Part shown: positions 52,557 through 61,594 of the stretch, in pieces | Layout: every line of letters begins with the position of its first letter | Position numbering within the stretch: position 1 is the first letter of the stretch | Origin: Hyphomonadaceae bacterium | Lineage (GTDB): Bacteria > Pseudomonadota > Alphaproteobacteria > Caulobacterales > Aquidulcibacteraceae | Assembly (NCBI GenBank): GCA_019753105.1 | Contig: JAIELJ010000011.1 | Coordinates: 124,001-188,000, forward strand | Direction of reading: 5' to 3' | DNA length: 64,000 nucleotides | Translations under genes and position numbers: made by a program | Notes under the pieces: model-generated | The model's database searches: none | What the model was told of the DNA's origin: nothing | The model's input: only the letters and a program-made list of their open reading frames with translations

Positions 52557-52604
52557 GCCCACTCCTTGCCTCGCCTGCCGCGCGAAATTGCGGGGCAGGT
52601 TAAA

Positions 52605-53663
52605 GTGCGTCTCGAAACGATACATCCCAAGGAGTTGGGAGCGGCTGAACGCGACATGTGGCGCGCGCACCAACGCGCGCGTCCCGAATTGGCGAGCCCC
52701 TACCTGACGCCGGAATGGGCGCTCCTCATTGGCGAAGCCCGCGACGACGCCCGCGTCTGCATGATTGACGGCGGCGAGGGCTTCTTCGCCGCACAAAAGC
52801 TTTCGCCGTTCACCGCCATGGGCATGGGTGCGCCGATCGCGGACTATCAAGGCATCGTCGCGAGCGAACCGCTTGACGTTAACGCCGCTGCGCTTTGCCG
52901 CTCGCTGGGCGTTGGCCGCATCGACCTCTCCCACGTTCCCGCTGGCGCAGCCCCGATCGTGGCCGCTGGCGAGGAAGGCTCTTGGATCGCCGAGACCCAT
53001 TCCTCACGCGAACTTTATGAAGCCGCGCTCAAGCAGCGCCGCGGCGAGTTCGTACGCCAAACCGATAAGAAGGCGCGCAAGCTGGCGCGCGAAAAGGGCG
53101 ACCCGGTTTACCGGGTCCATACGGCGCCGTCGGCACAGTTCGAGACCTTGCTTGCCTGGAAAAACGCTCAGCTCGATCGCAGCGGCCAGCCGCGCATCTG
53201 GAGCGCTCCGTGGGTAGCCCAGGTGCTCGAGCGCTGCGCCGAGACGCAGACGCCTGAGTTTGCCGGGCTGACCTTCACGCTTGAGATCGATGATCAACTG
53301 GTCGCCGGTGCGTTTTGCCTGAAGAGCGCGCGTGTGCTGCACTTCTGGATCGTGGCGCACGACAACGCGTTCGACACTTACTCCCCCGGGGTGCAACTGG
53401 CGCGCTGGATCATTGGCTGGGCGGGTGACCGCGGTATTGCCGAGGTCGATTTCGGTCCCGGCGACTATCAATACAAACGCCAGCTTTCGACGGCACAGCG
53501 CATGCTGGGCTACGGCGTCGTCTCCGGCGCGTCATTCTCCGGCATTATGCGTCGCAGCACTTACGCCGTACGCGCCCGTCTTGAGCGTATGCCTAACGCG
53601 CGAGTCGCCGCACTTCCCGGAAAAGCCATGCGGCGCTTGGACTTAATGCGCGCGCTGGGCTGA
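52605..53663 (+). CDS. GNAT-type acetyltransferase of the CelD/BioF2-like group
   Basis: 352 residues from a GTG at 52605 with AGG about 10 bases ahead (a TTG at 52566 is less likely). Two GNAT-like halves are seen. The second has LVAGAFCLKSARVLHFWI, YSPGVQLARWIIGWAGDRG and a late DFGPGDYQYKRQLSTAQ block, as in CelD-type proteins linked with exopolysaccharide. HfsK of the holdfast system belongs to this broad group, but I cannot claim orthology. It may acylate an amino sugar. It is followed by threonine ammonia-lyase. Confidence 0.85.
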   Translation: MRLETIHPKELGAAERDMWRAHQRARPELASPYLTPEWALLIGEARDDARVCMIDGGEGFFAAQKLSPFTAMGMGAPIADYQGIVASEPLDVNAAALCRSLGVGRIDLSHVPAGAAPIVAAGEEGSWIAETHSSRELYEAALKQRRGEFVRQTDKKARKLAREKGDPVYRVHTAPSAQFETLLAWKNAQLDRSGQPRIWSAPWVAQVLERCAETQTPEFAGLTFTLEIDDQLVAGAFCLKSARVLHFWIVAHDNAFDTYSPGVQLARWIIGWAGDRGIAEVDFGPGDYQYKRQLSTAQRMLGYGVVSGASFSGIMRRSTYAVRARLERMPNARVAALPGKAMRRLDLMRALG

Positions 53664-53706
53664 GCCTGCGATTGCCGCCTTTCGCTGCCGCGTCTATGTA
53701 GGCCGC

Positions 53707-54918
53707 ATGGCGAACGCAGCAGTCACGTACGCGGATATCCTCGAAGCGGCCAAACGCATCAGCGGCAGCATCGAACGCACGCCGACACACCATTCGCGCC
53801 CACTTTCGCGGGCGACCGGGATTGATATCTGGGTCAAGTACGAGAACCAACACGATACCGGCGCCTTCAAGGAGCGCGGCGCGCTCAATCGCGTGCTGCA
53901 GCTGAACGCTGAGGAGAAAGCCCGCGGCGTCATCGCCGCCTCGGCAGGCAATCACGCGCAAGCGTTGGCGCACCACGCGGCCACGCAAGGCGTGCCTTCT
54001 GTGATCGTGATGCCGAAGGCGACACCGAACATGAAGGTCGAGCAAACGCGCGCGCGCGGCGCTGAGATCGTGCTCGAAGGCGAAACCTTCGACGACGCTT
54101 ACACCCACGCGATGAAACTACGCGAAGAGCGCAATCTCGTCTTCGTGCACCCGTTCAACGACGCGCAGATCATCGCCGGCCAAGGCACAGCGGCGATCGA
54201 AATGCTCGAAGATGCGCCGGAACTCGACACGCTCGTCATCCCTGTGGGCGGTGGCGGCCTAATTGCCGGCATGGCGATCGCGGCCAAGGCGATAAAGCCG
54301 TCGATCCGCATCATCGGCGTCGAAGCGGAGATGTATCCGTCCTTCCACGCGCGCGGTCGCGGCGAGACCGTGACTGCGCGCGGTCAGACCATCGCCGAAG
54401 GCATCGCCGTCAAGCAGATCGGCGAACTCACCTACGCGTTAGCGCACGAACTGGTGGAGGAGATCATCCTCGTCGATGAGCAGATGATCGAGCGCGCCAT
54501 CGCGCTTTACATTGGCGCAGAAAAAACTGTCGCCGAAGGCGCCGGCGCCGCGGGCTTGGCTGCTGTTCTGGCGCAACCGGAGAAGTTCAAAGACTCGAAA
54601 GTCGGCCTCGTGCTCTCGGGCGGCAACATCGATACGCGTTTGCTTGCGTCGGTGCTTGAACGTTCGATGGTGCGCGAAGGCCGCATCGCCGTGCTGCGTT
54701 TCGTCGGCGACGATCAACCGGGCATTCTGGCGACTGTCTCGCGCATTATCGGCGATAAGGGCGGCAACATTCTTCAAGTCGCGCATCACCGCATGACGCT
54801 GCACGCACCTGTGAAAGGCGTGGAGTTCGATATCGAAATCGAAACGCGCGACTTTGCTCACACCAATGAAATCATGAGCGCCCTCCAAGACGCCGGATAC
54901 GACGCGCGCATCGTCTAA
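53707..54918 (+). CDS. ilvA: Threonine ammonia-lyase
   Basis: 403 residues, PLP fold-type II. The cofactor lysine lies in YENQHDTGAFKERGALN near residue 57. Further blocks are ASAGNHAQALAHHA, VIPVGGGGLIAGMA (phosphate loop) and GAEKTVAEGAGAAGLAA. A C-terminal ACT domain (about 330-403) starts at RIAVLRFVGDDQPGILATV and should give allosteric control. It turns threonine into 2-oxobutyrate for isoleucine synthesis or threonine breakdown. The single ACT domain and length fit the shorter IlvA/TdcB type. Confidence 0.92.
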   Translation: MANAAVTYADILEAAKRISGSIERTPTHHSRPLSRATGIDIWVKYENQHDTGAFKERGALNRVLQLNAEEKARGVIAASAGNHAQALAHHAATQGVPSVIVMPKATPNMKVEQTRARGAEIVLEGETFDDAYTHAMKLREERNLVFVHPFNDAQIIAGQGTAAIEMLEDAPELDTLVIPVGGGGLIAGMAIAAKAIKPSIRIIGVEAEMYPSFHARGRGETVTARGQTIAEGIAVKQIGELTYALAHELVEEIILVDEQMIERAIALYIGAEKTVAEGAGAAGLAAVLAQPEKFKDSKVGLVLSGGNIDTRLLASVLERSMVREGRIAVLRFVGDDQPGILATVSRIIGDKGGNILQVAHHRMTLHAPVKGVEFDIEIETRDFAHTNEIMSALQDAGYDARIV

Positions 54919-54981
54919 GCCGGTTCCGTTTTGCGTGACCTCCTCGTAACGCTGTGGTAGCAGAAGGACGAGGGATAGGTG

Positions 54982-55010
54982 GGCCGCGCGCTCCGAACTT
55001 TGGCGCGGCC
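54982..55010 (+). other. Hairpin in the leader of the CsgG-like gene
   Basis: GGCCGCGC (54982-54989) pairs with GCGCGGCC (55003-55010) over a 13-base loop, a few bases before the ribosome site GGAGGG. It may protect or control the messenger or end ilvA transcription; no T-run follows. Confidence 0.35.
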
Positions 55011-55025
55011 TGATGGAGGGTGAGA

Positions 55026-55955
55026 ATGCGTCGAGTTTTCAATGCACTGGCCGTGGCCGTTGTGGCGGCGGCAGGCTTCGCCGTCACTGACGCGAGTGCG
55101 CAGCCGCGCGCGACGGCAAGCACCACGCCGCAAGTGCCGCGCTGCACGCAAAACCTTGGCACGATCTCCATTCAGAACGGCGACACCTACCAGGGTTGGC
55201 GCCAAATGAATCTGCAACCGCCGGCGGCTTTGCTGCGTGTCGTTGTGCAACAATCGGGTTGCTTCACTGTCGTTGAACGCGGCGCCGGTCTGGATGCGGC
55301 CATGCGCGAACGCGATCTCGCTGGCGGCGGCCAATTGCAACGCGGCTCGAATGTTGGCGGCGGCCAGATCCGTGCGGCCGATTACGTCCTGCTCGCCGAC
55401 GTGGTGGCGCAGGACAACAATTCGAGCGGCGGCGGCCTCGGCGCAGCTGTCGGCGGCGTTGTCGGCGGTCGTCTCGGCGGCGTGATTGGCGGCATGGGCG
55501 TGCGTTCGCAAACCGCGCAAACGACGCTGACGCTCGCCAACGTGCGCACAACGGAATCGTTCGCGACCGAAGGCAACGCGCAGAACCGCAACTTCGCATG
55601 GGGTGGCGTCGGCTTTCTCGGCGGCGGCGGCGTTGGTCTCGGCGGCTACACGGACACGGAAATCGGCCGCGTCGTCACCGTCGCGTTCATCGACGCGTAC
55701 ACGCAATTGGTGATGCAGCTTGGCGTGCTCGACACGTCGCAATCGGCTGCTGCGGCTGCACCGCAGCGCACCTTCCGCACCACGCAAGCGACGCCCCTGC
55801 GCTCGCGCGCGGGCGGCGGCCAAACACTGCGCAACCTGCCGGCTGGCGCGACTGTCTATCCGACGGGCGAGCGCGACGGCATGTGGTGGCGCGTCGCCGA
55901 CGAGAACGACAACGAAGGCTGGGTGAACAACGACTTCCTCGCGCCGGTCGAGTAA
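55026..55955 (+). CDS. CsgG-family lipid-free outer-membrane assembly protein with C-terminal SH3-like domain
   Basis: 309 residues from the ATG at 55026 (GGAGGG, 5-base spacing). The Sec leader is cut at DASAQP. No lipobox cysteine is present, unlike classical CsgG. Residues about 60-240 have CsgG-type features: RVVVQQSGCFTVVERG, AMRERDLAGGGQLQRGSNV, ADYVLLADVVA, a glycine-rich stretch (GAAVGGVVGGRLGGVIGG), and GYTDTEIGRVVTVAFID. Residues about 250-309 resemble a bacterial SH3 module (TPLRSRAGGGQTLRNLPAG, WWRVADENDNEGWVNNDFL). The pair could tie a secretion or adhesin-anchoring pore to the cell wall. Confidence 0.78.
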   Translation: MRRVFNALAVAVVAAAGFAVTDASAQPRATASTTPQVPRCTQNLGTISIQNGDTYQGWRQMNLQPPAALLRVVVQQSGCFTVVERGAGLDAAMRERDLAGGGQLQRGSNVGGGQIRAADYVLLADVVAQDNNSSGGGLGAAVGGVVGGRLGGVIGGMGVRSQTAQTTLTLANVRTTESFATEGNAQNRNFAWGGVGFLGGGGVGLGGYTDTEIGRVVTVAFIDAYTQLVMQLGVLDTSQSAAAAAPQRTFRTTQATPLRSRAGGGQTLRNLPAGATVYPTGERDGMWWRVADENDNEGWVNNDFLAPVE

Positions 55956-55983
55956 GCCACCCCACCTCATTGTGGAAACATCG

Positions 55984-56015
55984 GGGCCGCGCACCATCAG
56001 GTGCGCGGCCCTTTT
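55984..56015 (+). terminator. Strong intrinsic terminator
   Basis: A perfect 12-bp stem GGGCCGCGCACC/GGTGCGCGGCCC closes an ATCA loop and is followed by TTTT. It ends the CsgG-like transcript 28 bases past the stop. Confidence 0.88.
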
Positions 56016-56077
56016 GATTTGCCGCAAGAGCGGAACGGGTCGTTTGCGGCAGCGTTGGAAATCAATGGAGATTTCAC

Positions 56078-56521
56078 ATGCTTCTTGACGGTTCCGCCTG
56101 GTTTCTCGTCGCCGATGGCCGCCGCGCCCGCTTGCTCGTAGAACCGCGTCGCGGCGCAGACTTGCAGCAATCTTGGACTGAAGAGATTAGCGAGGAGGAC
56201 ACATACGATCCTCAAGATCGGCCACCGCGCAGCTTCGATCGCGTAGGCGCAGGCCGTCACGCCATGGATAAGGGCCGCAGTCTCCATGAACAGGAAGAGC
56301 ACAATTTCCTGAAGCGCATCGCGAGCAAAATTACAGATGCTGAAAAGCACAATGGCTTCGAACACCTCGTGATCGCAGCACCGCCACGCGCGCTCGGCAT
56401 GTTGCGCGAACTACTGCCAGAGAACGTCCGCAACCGCATTCGCGCCGAGGCATCCAAGGATGTCGTTGGCGAAAGCACGGCGCAGCTGCGCGAACGCCTG
56501 ACCGACCTGCTCCGTAACTAA
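56078..56521 (+). CDS. Host attachment family protein
   Basis: 147 residues with the PF10116-type layout. WFLVADGRRARLLVEP lies at the N-terminus, RHAMDKGRSLHEQEEHNFLKRIA in the middle (read in parts), and FEHLVIAAPPRALGMLRELLP near residue 100. The fold resembles the eRF1/archaeal-release-factor domain group. Despite the family name, its molecular role is not settled. There is no signal peptide. GGAG stands before the ATG. It lies just after the terminator of the CsgG-like gene and converges with the ABC ATPase. Confidence 0.9.
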   Translation: MLLDGSAWFLVADGRRARLLVEPRRGADLQQSWTEEISEEDTYDPQDRPPRSFDRVGAGRHAMDKGRSLHEQEEHNFLKRIASKITDAEKHNGFEHLVIAAPPRALGMLRELLPENVRNRIRAEASKDVVGESTAQLRERLTDLLRN

Positions 56522-58342
56522 CTACTCCGCCGCCACGGCTTCCGGCGGATCGAACTCGGCAACGTAGTGGCCGGGCCCGACTTCCATCCATTGCGGCCGA
56601 TATTGGGTCGCGTCCGGATTGTCGATGATCTTGGACTTGAGGAAACGCAAGCTAGCGCGCGTATCAAGCGGGCTCGGCAAATCTCCGACGAGGCGTACGC
56701 GCGGCTTGTTACGCGCGATGTCCGGATCGGGCGTTGGCGCCGCAGCGAGCAGCGCCTTCGTATAGGGGTGGCGGGGATCGTTGAGGATCACCTCCGCCGG
56801 CCCGTATTCCACGGCGCGGCCGAGATAGAGCACCAGCACGTTGTGGCTGATCTCGCGGACGACGGCGAGGTCGTGACTGATGAAGAGCAGGCTCGTTTTG
56901 AACTCGCGCTGCAGATCCGCGAGCAATTTGAGAATCTGCGCCTGGATCGAAACGTCGAGCGCCGATACGGCCTCGTCACACACCACGAGCTTCGGCTTCA
57001 TGATCATCGAGCGCGCCACGCCGACGCGCTGGTTCTGACCGCCGGAAAGCTCATGCGGGTAGCGATTGATGAGGTCCGGATCGAGACCGACTTGCAGCAT
57101 GATCGCCTTCACACGCTCTTCGCGTTGCGCGCGGTTCAGCAGCGGCTCGAAAGCGAGCAAAGGCTCGGCAATTGATGCGCCGAGCGTCATGCGCGGATCG
57201 AGGCTGGCGAGCGGATCCTGGAAGACGATCTGTAAATCTTGGCGGGCTTTGCGGATTGCTTCCTTTTCGCTCGGGACGAGATTGCGACCCAGGAAGGTCA
57301 CGCTCCCAGCGTTACGCGGCAGCAACTGCACAACGGCGCGCGCCAGCGTGGACTTGCCGCAACCGCTTTCACCGACGATGCCCAGCGTCTCGCCTGCACG
57401 CAGCTTGAAGCTCACGCCATCAACGGCGCGCAGCGGCTTCTTCTTGCCGAAGAGCGAGCCATCTTTGATCTGCACGGGGAAAACCACACGCACGTCGTCA
57501 ACTTCGAGGATCGGCGGGCCCGCATCTGGCTGCGCAAGCGTCTGAGAGCGCTCGCCATCGATCCGCGGCACGGCTTTGAGTAGCATGCGCGTGTAATCGG
57601 CCTTGGGCGCGGAATAGATTTCATCGACCGTTCCGGTCTCAACCACCTCACCCCGACGCATCACAGCAACGCGCTGCGCCATGCGCGCGATGACGCCCAT
57701 GTCGTGCGTGATCAGCGCGACCGCCGCGTTCGTGTCCTTGCGGAGATCCTCGATCAGATCGAGCACTTGCGCTTGCACGGTTGCATCGAGCGCGGTCGTC
57801 GGCTCGTCCGCCACCAGCAGCGCGGGCTCCGACATCATCGCCATGCCGATCATGACGCGCTGGCGCATGCCGCCGGAGAGTTCATGCGGAAACTGATCGA
57901 GCCGGCGCGCCGCTTCTGGAATGCGCACGCGTTCCAGCCATTCGATAGCACGCTCACGCGCAGCAGCGCCGGTGACTTGGAAATGGTGCTCAAGCACCTC
58001 GCCCATCTGCGCGCCGACCGTCATGTGCGGGGTCAGGGCCGTCAGCGGATCTTGGAAAACGAACGCGACATGGCGACCGCGCACCTTGTTCATTTCATCG
58101 CGCTTGAGACCGAGCACCTCGCGGCCCTGGAACTTCACCGATCCGGAGACGCGGGCGTTCTGCGCGGTTAAGCCAAAGGCGGCGAGAAAAGTCTGACTTT
58201 TGCCGGAACCACTCTCGCCGACAATGCCCAGGCACTCTCCCTTTGCGATTTGGAACGAGACGCCTTTTACCGCCTCCACTTCGCCGTCCGGCGTGTCGAA
58301 GGTAACGGCAAGATTGGAGATTTCGAGAACGGTTTCAGTCAT
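56522..58342 (-). CDS. ABC transporter double ATP-binding subunit (peptide/nickel type)
   Basis: 606 residues from the ATG at 58342. There are two full ABC domains in one chain. The first has Walker A GESGSGKS, signature LSGGMRQR and Walker B LLVADEPT. The second has [16 protein letters not shown] and [12 protein letters not shown]. Each is followed by the oligopeptide C-terminal motif ([16 protein letters not shown] is seen after the second). The layout equals fused DppD-DppF or YejF. The second Walker B glutamate region reads CDEAVSALD, as usual for DppF. No permease or binding-protein gene is in the window. Confidence 0.92.
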   Translation of the reverse strand: MTETVLEISNLAVTFDTPDGEVEAVKGVSFQIAKGECLGIVGESGSGKSQTFLAAFGLTAQNARVSGSVKFQGREVLGLKRDEMNKVRGRHVAFVFQDPLTALTPHMTVGAQMGEVLEHHFQVTGAAARERAIEWLERVRIPEAARRLDQFPHELSGGMRQRVMIGMAMMSEPALLVADEPTTALDATVQAQVLDLIEDLRKDTNAAVALITHDMGVIARMAQRVAVMRRGEVVETGTVDEIYSAPKADYTRMLLKAVPRIDGERSQTLAQPDAGPPILEVDDVRVVFPVQIKDGSLFGKKKPLRAVDGVSFKLRAGETLGIVGESGCGKSTLARAVVQLLPRNAGSVTFLGRNLVPSEKEAIRKARQDLQIVFQDPLASLDPRMTLGASIAEPLLAFEPLLNRAQREERVKAIMLQVGLDPDLINRYPHELSGGQNQRVGVARSMIMKPKLVVCDEAVSALDVSIQAQILKLLADLQREFKTSLLFISHDLAVVREISHNVLVLYLGRAVEYGPAEVILNDPRHPYTKALLAAAPTPDPDIARNKPRVRLVGDLPSPLDTRASLRFLKSKIIDNPDATQYRPQWMEVGPGHYVAEFDPPEAVAAE

Positions 58343-58465
58343 GGGCGCGGAGACTACCCATGCTTCGTCCCAAGTCCACACCCGGATGCCGCAGCGGCAG
58401 CGGAACAAGCGGTTCGCATTGCCGCACCGACGCGCTATGCAAGGGCCGAACGGAGCGCGACGTAC

Positions 58466-59590
58466 ATGGCCCTGATGAATTACCTCACCCAATGCACCTT
58501 CGATCATGGCGCGTTGGAGCAGACGCCGAAAATTCTGGACCGGCTCGGCGTGAAGCGCCCGTTCGTGGTGACGGACCCAGGCCTCAAGGCGAATGGCTTG
58601 CTCGCGGCTCTGCTCGCCGCGCTGGGCAAGGAGCCGGCGGGCGTGTTCACGGATACGCCGCCGAACCCAACGGAATCAGCCTCCGAGATCGCGGCCGAGG
58701 CTTATCGCGCGGGCCAGTGTGACGGCATCGTCGCGTTCGGTGGTGGATCGTCCATGGATTTGGCCAAGGCCGTTGGCCTCATGGTCAATCACACCCGCCC
58801 ATTCGAAGAACTCGGCGGCAGCGTCAAGGGCATGAAGCACATCGGCCCAATCCCGCCGCTGGTTGCAATTCCTACAACCGCAGGCACCGGCAGCGAAGTC
58901 TCGCCAGGCGCCGTGGTCATTCTGAAGAACGGCCGCAAAGAAACGTTCGTCTCGCCGCACCTCGTTCCGAAGGCCGCCATCTGCGACCCCGATCTCACGA
59001 TCGGTCTGCCGCCCTCGCTCACCGCGGCGACCGGCATGGACGCGATGACTCACTGCATCGAAGCGGTGTTGACGCCGGTCGTACATCCGCCGGCCGAAGC
59101 GATCGGCGTCGACGGCGCGGAGCGCATCGGCATCTGGCTCGAACGCGCGGTGAAGAATGGCGAAGACAAGGACGCGCGCTGGCACATGATGATGGGCTCG
59201 TTCGAAGGCGCGCTAGCGTTTTCGAAAGGCCTCGGCGCCGTACACGGCCTCAGCCATGCGCTTGGCCGCATCGAGGCGCTGAAACTGCATCACGGCACGC
59301 TAAACGCAGTGATCCTGCCGCACTCGCTGGCCATGATCGGCAATCAGGCGGAAGCGAAGTTCGCGCGCCTGCGCCGCGCGCTGGGCCTCGGTCCCAACGG
59401 CGATCTGCCGCAATACATCGCCGATCTGAACGCCCGCATCGGCCTGCCGGCGAATCTACGCGCGATGGGCGTGAACGAAGAGCACGGCGCCGACGCCATC
59501 GACTACGCCGTGACTGACCTTGCAACCGCCAGCAACGCAATTCCGTTCGAAGCCGAGCAGTATCGCGACTTGTTCAAGCGGGCGCTCTGA
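58466..59590 (+). CDS. Iron-containing alcohol dehydrogenase
   Basis: 374 residues, group III dehydrogenase. The NAD(P) site [10 protein letters not shown] is near residue 90 and [12 protein letters not shown] near 136. Metal ligands are expected in [10 protein letters not shown] and VHGLSHALG with H-x3-H. It oxidises an alcohol or reduces an aldehyde of unknown identity. GGAG lies 12 bases before the ATG. It is divergent from the ABC gene (123 bp between starts) and its 3' end overlaps the receiver gene at 59574 by 17 bp. Confidence 0.9.
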   Translation: MALMNYLTQCTFDHGALEQTPKILDRLGVKRPFVVTDPGLKANGLLAALLAALGKEPAGVFTDTPPNPTESASEIAAEAYRAGQCDGIVAFGGGSSMDLAKAVGLMVNHTRPFEELGGSVKGMKHIGPIPPLVAIPTTAGTGSEVSPGAVVILKNGRKETFVSPHLVPKAAICDPDLTIGLPPSLTAATGMDAMTHCIEAVLTPVVHPPAEAIGVDGAERIGIWLERAVKNGEDKDARWHMMMGSFEGALAFSKGLGAVHGLSHALGRIEALKLHHGTLNAVILPHSLAMIGNQAEAKFARLRRALGLGPNGDLPQYIADLNARIGLPANLRAMGVNEEHGADAIDYAVTDLATASNAIPFEAEQYRDLFKRAL

Positions 59591-59936
59591 GAGCGGCAAC
59601 TGATTCAAGCAGCGCGTCGTAGTCCACGGGGATTGTCACGATCCGGTCAGCCCCGAGCGCCAGTGCGCGCGGCGCGAAATCGTACGATGTGCTTGTGAAC
59701 AGGATCGTTCCAGCAAAGCCGCGATCGCGCAGCGTGCGGATGATCTCGAAGCCGGAGATATCCGGGAGGACGTCATCGACGATAATCACGTCGTAGTCGC
59801 ACGCAGCCGCGCGCTCCAACGCCTCTTCGCCAAGATCGGTGAAATCAGCCACATGCCCCGCGCGCCGCAACGCCGCCTGCGTTGCCAGGGCAATCGGATA
59901 GAAGTCTTGAATGATGAGAATTCGCCTGCCGCTCAT
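59574..59936 (-). CDS. Single-domain receiver with altered switch residues
   Basis: 120 residues. The phosphoacceptor is likely D54 in VIIVDDVLPDISG, and T81 is in LFTSTS. The first acidic pair is IIQDF (Q10, D11) instead of two acids. The otherwise nearly invariant lysine before proline is isoleucine (VTIPVD, I102). Such changes usually disturb normal phosphorylation signalling, so it may be a pseudo-receiver or bind other partners. There is no output domain and no kinase next to it. Confidence 0.85.
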   Translation of the reverse strand: MSGRRILIIQDFYPIALATQAALRRAGHVADFTDLGEEALERAAACDYDVIIVDDVLPDISGFEIIRTLRDRGFAGTILFTSTSYDFAPRALALGADRIVTIPVDYDALLESVAALRAPA

Positions 59937-59970
59937 CGCCGCAGCAAAGCAGATTCGCCGCATACGGGGG

Positions 59971-60540
59971 TTAAGCGCGGGGTTCGCCGATCTTGGTCCA
60001 CTCCATGATCCAGTCGTCGTCCCAGGTCGCGCCAGCGTCACGCGAATAGGCTTGCAGCCAGCGATGTGAAGAGTCGGTGATGCGATCCCAAAGGCCGCGG
60101 ACCAGCACGGTCGCGCCATTGTCATCGTATTCCGAAATGAAGACGCCTTCGCCGTTGACGAAGCCGCCAGTCGTGCCGGGTGCGGTCACTACGCCGCTCT
60201 TGGCGTTGACCCAGTAATCGCTCCAAATGCGGTTCTCGACATCGAGCATGCGCAATCCGAGGCCACTAAAATCGCGCGCGGGAATACGCAGTTCCTCGAC
60301 GCTGCCGATGCCGTTGAGGATCGTCCAACAGGTCGCTTCGCCCTCAAACACGTCCCAGGCGCCGTCGCGGCGCTTGCGATGATCGATGCGCCACTCGCCA
60401 TGCAGAAAGTTGAACTCGCCCGGTGAGCCGTGGGGCACGGCGCGAGGAGATGGCGCCTCTTGCGCCTTGGCCTTTGCGGCAGCGCCCGCGAGTAGAAGTG
60501 TCGTCGTAGCGCCGACGATGGTGCGTCTATCCTTGTTCAT
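59971..60540 (-). CDS. Exported DUF1579-like protein of unknown function
   Basis: 189 residues from the ATG at 60540 with AGGAG. The leader MNKDRRTIVGATTTLLLAGAAAKAKAQ is Sec- or Tat-like (DRRT). GEFNFLHGEWRIDHRKR at about 42 and later WDRITDSSHRWLQAYSRDAGATW with DDDWIMEWTKI recall the lipocalin-like DUF1579 group; the assignment is by eye. Divergent from a WYL regulator with only 75 bp between starts, so it is the probable regulated target. Confidence 0.75.
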   Translation of the reverse strand: MNKDRRTIVGATTTLLLAGAAAKAKAQEAPSPRAVPHGSPGEFNFLHGEWRIDHRKRRDGAWDVFEGEATCWTILNGIGSVEELRIPARDFSGLGLRMLDVENRIWSDYWVNAKSGVVTAPGTTGGFVNGEGVFISEYDDNGATVLVRGLWDRITDSSHRWLQAYSRDAGATWDDDWIMEWTKIGEPRA

Positions 60541-60578
60541 GGCAGCTCCTATCGCGCCCACACCTAAATGGCTAAAGC

Positions 60579-60593
60579 TGACATCGGCTGTCA
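60579..60593. promoter_or_regulatory. TGACA-N5-TGTCA dyad between divergent genes
   Basis: Perfect 5-bp arms lie in the 75-bp gap between the exported-protein gene and the WYL regulator. A -35-like CTGACA (60578-60583) overlaps the left arm. Binding here could control both genes. Confidence 0.45.
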
Positions 60594-60615
60594 TGTTTTG
60601 TGCTAGGCTGCAGAA

Positions 60616-61590
60616 ATGCGTGCGAGCCGCCTCCTCTCCATCCTCATCATGCTCCAACTCCGCGGCCGGCTCAGCGCCGTGGCATTGGCGCAGGAATTCG
60701 AAGTCTCCATCCGCACGATCTATCGTGACATCGATCAGCTGAGCGCCGCGGGGGTGCCGGTCTATGCCGAACGCGGCCGCTCGGGAGGGTTTGCGTTGCA
60801 CGACGGCTACCGCACCCGCCTCACCGGCTTCACGCCGGCCGAAGCCGAAGCGCTTTTGCTTGCAGGCGCCGGGCACGCCGCTGCCGATCTTGGAGTCGGC
60901 GCGGAAGCCGCTGCTGCACAACTGAAATTGCTGGCGAGCTTGCCACCGGATGCCGGCGCCAGTGCACAACGCATCGCCTCGCGCTTTCATCTTGATCCGG
61001 GTGATTGGTACGCGCGTGACGAGAAGCTCGACTTTCTGCCTGCTCTTGCAAACGCCGTTTGGCGTGAGCGCCGCGTGCGCATTCGTTATGAGAGCTGGAA
61101 AGAAGTCGTCACGCGCGATCTCGATCCGCTTGGCCTCGTCCTCAAAGCGGGCCGCTGGTATCTGGTCGCAGCAAGCAAAGGCAAGCCGCGCACGTATCGC
61201 GCCTCAAGCATACAATCGATCGAAACGCTGGAGGCGAAGGCCGAGCGGCCACCGCGTTTCGATCTCGCGCGCCATTGGACACAATCGGTCAAGGAGCTTG
61301 ACCAACGTCTGATGCGCACTCGAGCGGTCGTGAAGCTGTCTGTTGAAGGGCGGCGTTTGCTGCGCGAGATCAATCCGGCCGGCGCCGAAGCGGCGGAGGC
61401 GGAGAACACACCCTGCCGACCTCCGGGTTGGATCAAAGCGTCGATCCCGTTTGAAGACAGCTCACACGGTTTGCGCCAAATGCTGCGCATGGGTCCGGAG
61501 ATTGAAGTGCTCGAACCGGCGGAATTGCGCCAGAAAATGCGCTCCGAAACGCAAAGGCTCGCGGCGCTCTACACAAAACCCAAGCGTTAA
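60616..61590 (+). CDS. HTH-WYL transcriptional regulator (YafY-like)
   Basis: 324 residues. The N-terminal winged helix (RASRLLSILIMLQLRGRLSA, VSIRTIYRDIDQLSAAGVPV) is followed by a WYL domain at about 140-220 with RRVRIRYESWKEVVTRDLDPLGLVLKAGRWYLVA (in parts) and a C-terminal WCX region. WYL domains often sense small molecules or nucleic acids. The divergent target gene and the TGACA-N5-TGTCA site suggest local control. Its 3' end converges with the hydrolase gene. Confidence 0.92.
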   Translation: MRASRLLSILIMLQLRGRLSAVALAQEFEVSIRTIYRDIDQLSAAGVPVYAERGRSGGFALHDGYRTRLTGFTPAEAEALLLAGAGHAAADLGVGAEAAAAQLKLLASLPPDAGASAQRIASRFHLDPGDWYARDEKLDFLPALANAVWRERRVRIRYESWKEVVTRDLDPLGLVLKAGRWYLVAASKGKPRTYRASSIQSIETLEAKAERPPRFDLARHWTQSVKELDQRLMRTRAVVKLSVEGRRLLREINPAGAEAAEAENTPCRPPGWIKASIPFEDSSHGLRQMLRMGPEIEVLEPAELRQKMRSETQRLAALYTKPKR

Positions 61591-61594
61591 ACGC

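Noticed and set aside
58343-58507. A 55-codon N-terminal extension of the ABC ATPase
   Set aside because: It runs into the divergent alcohol dehydrogenase gene and lacks domain character; [13 protein letters not shown] is the usual ABC start.
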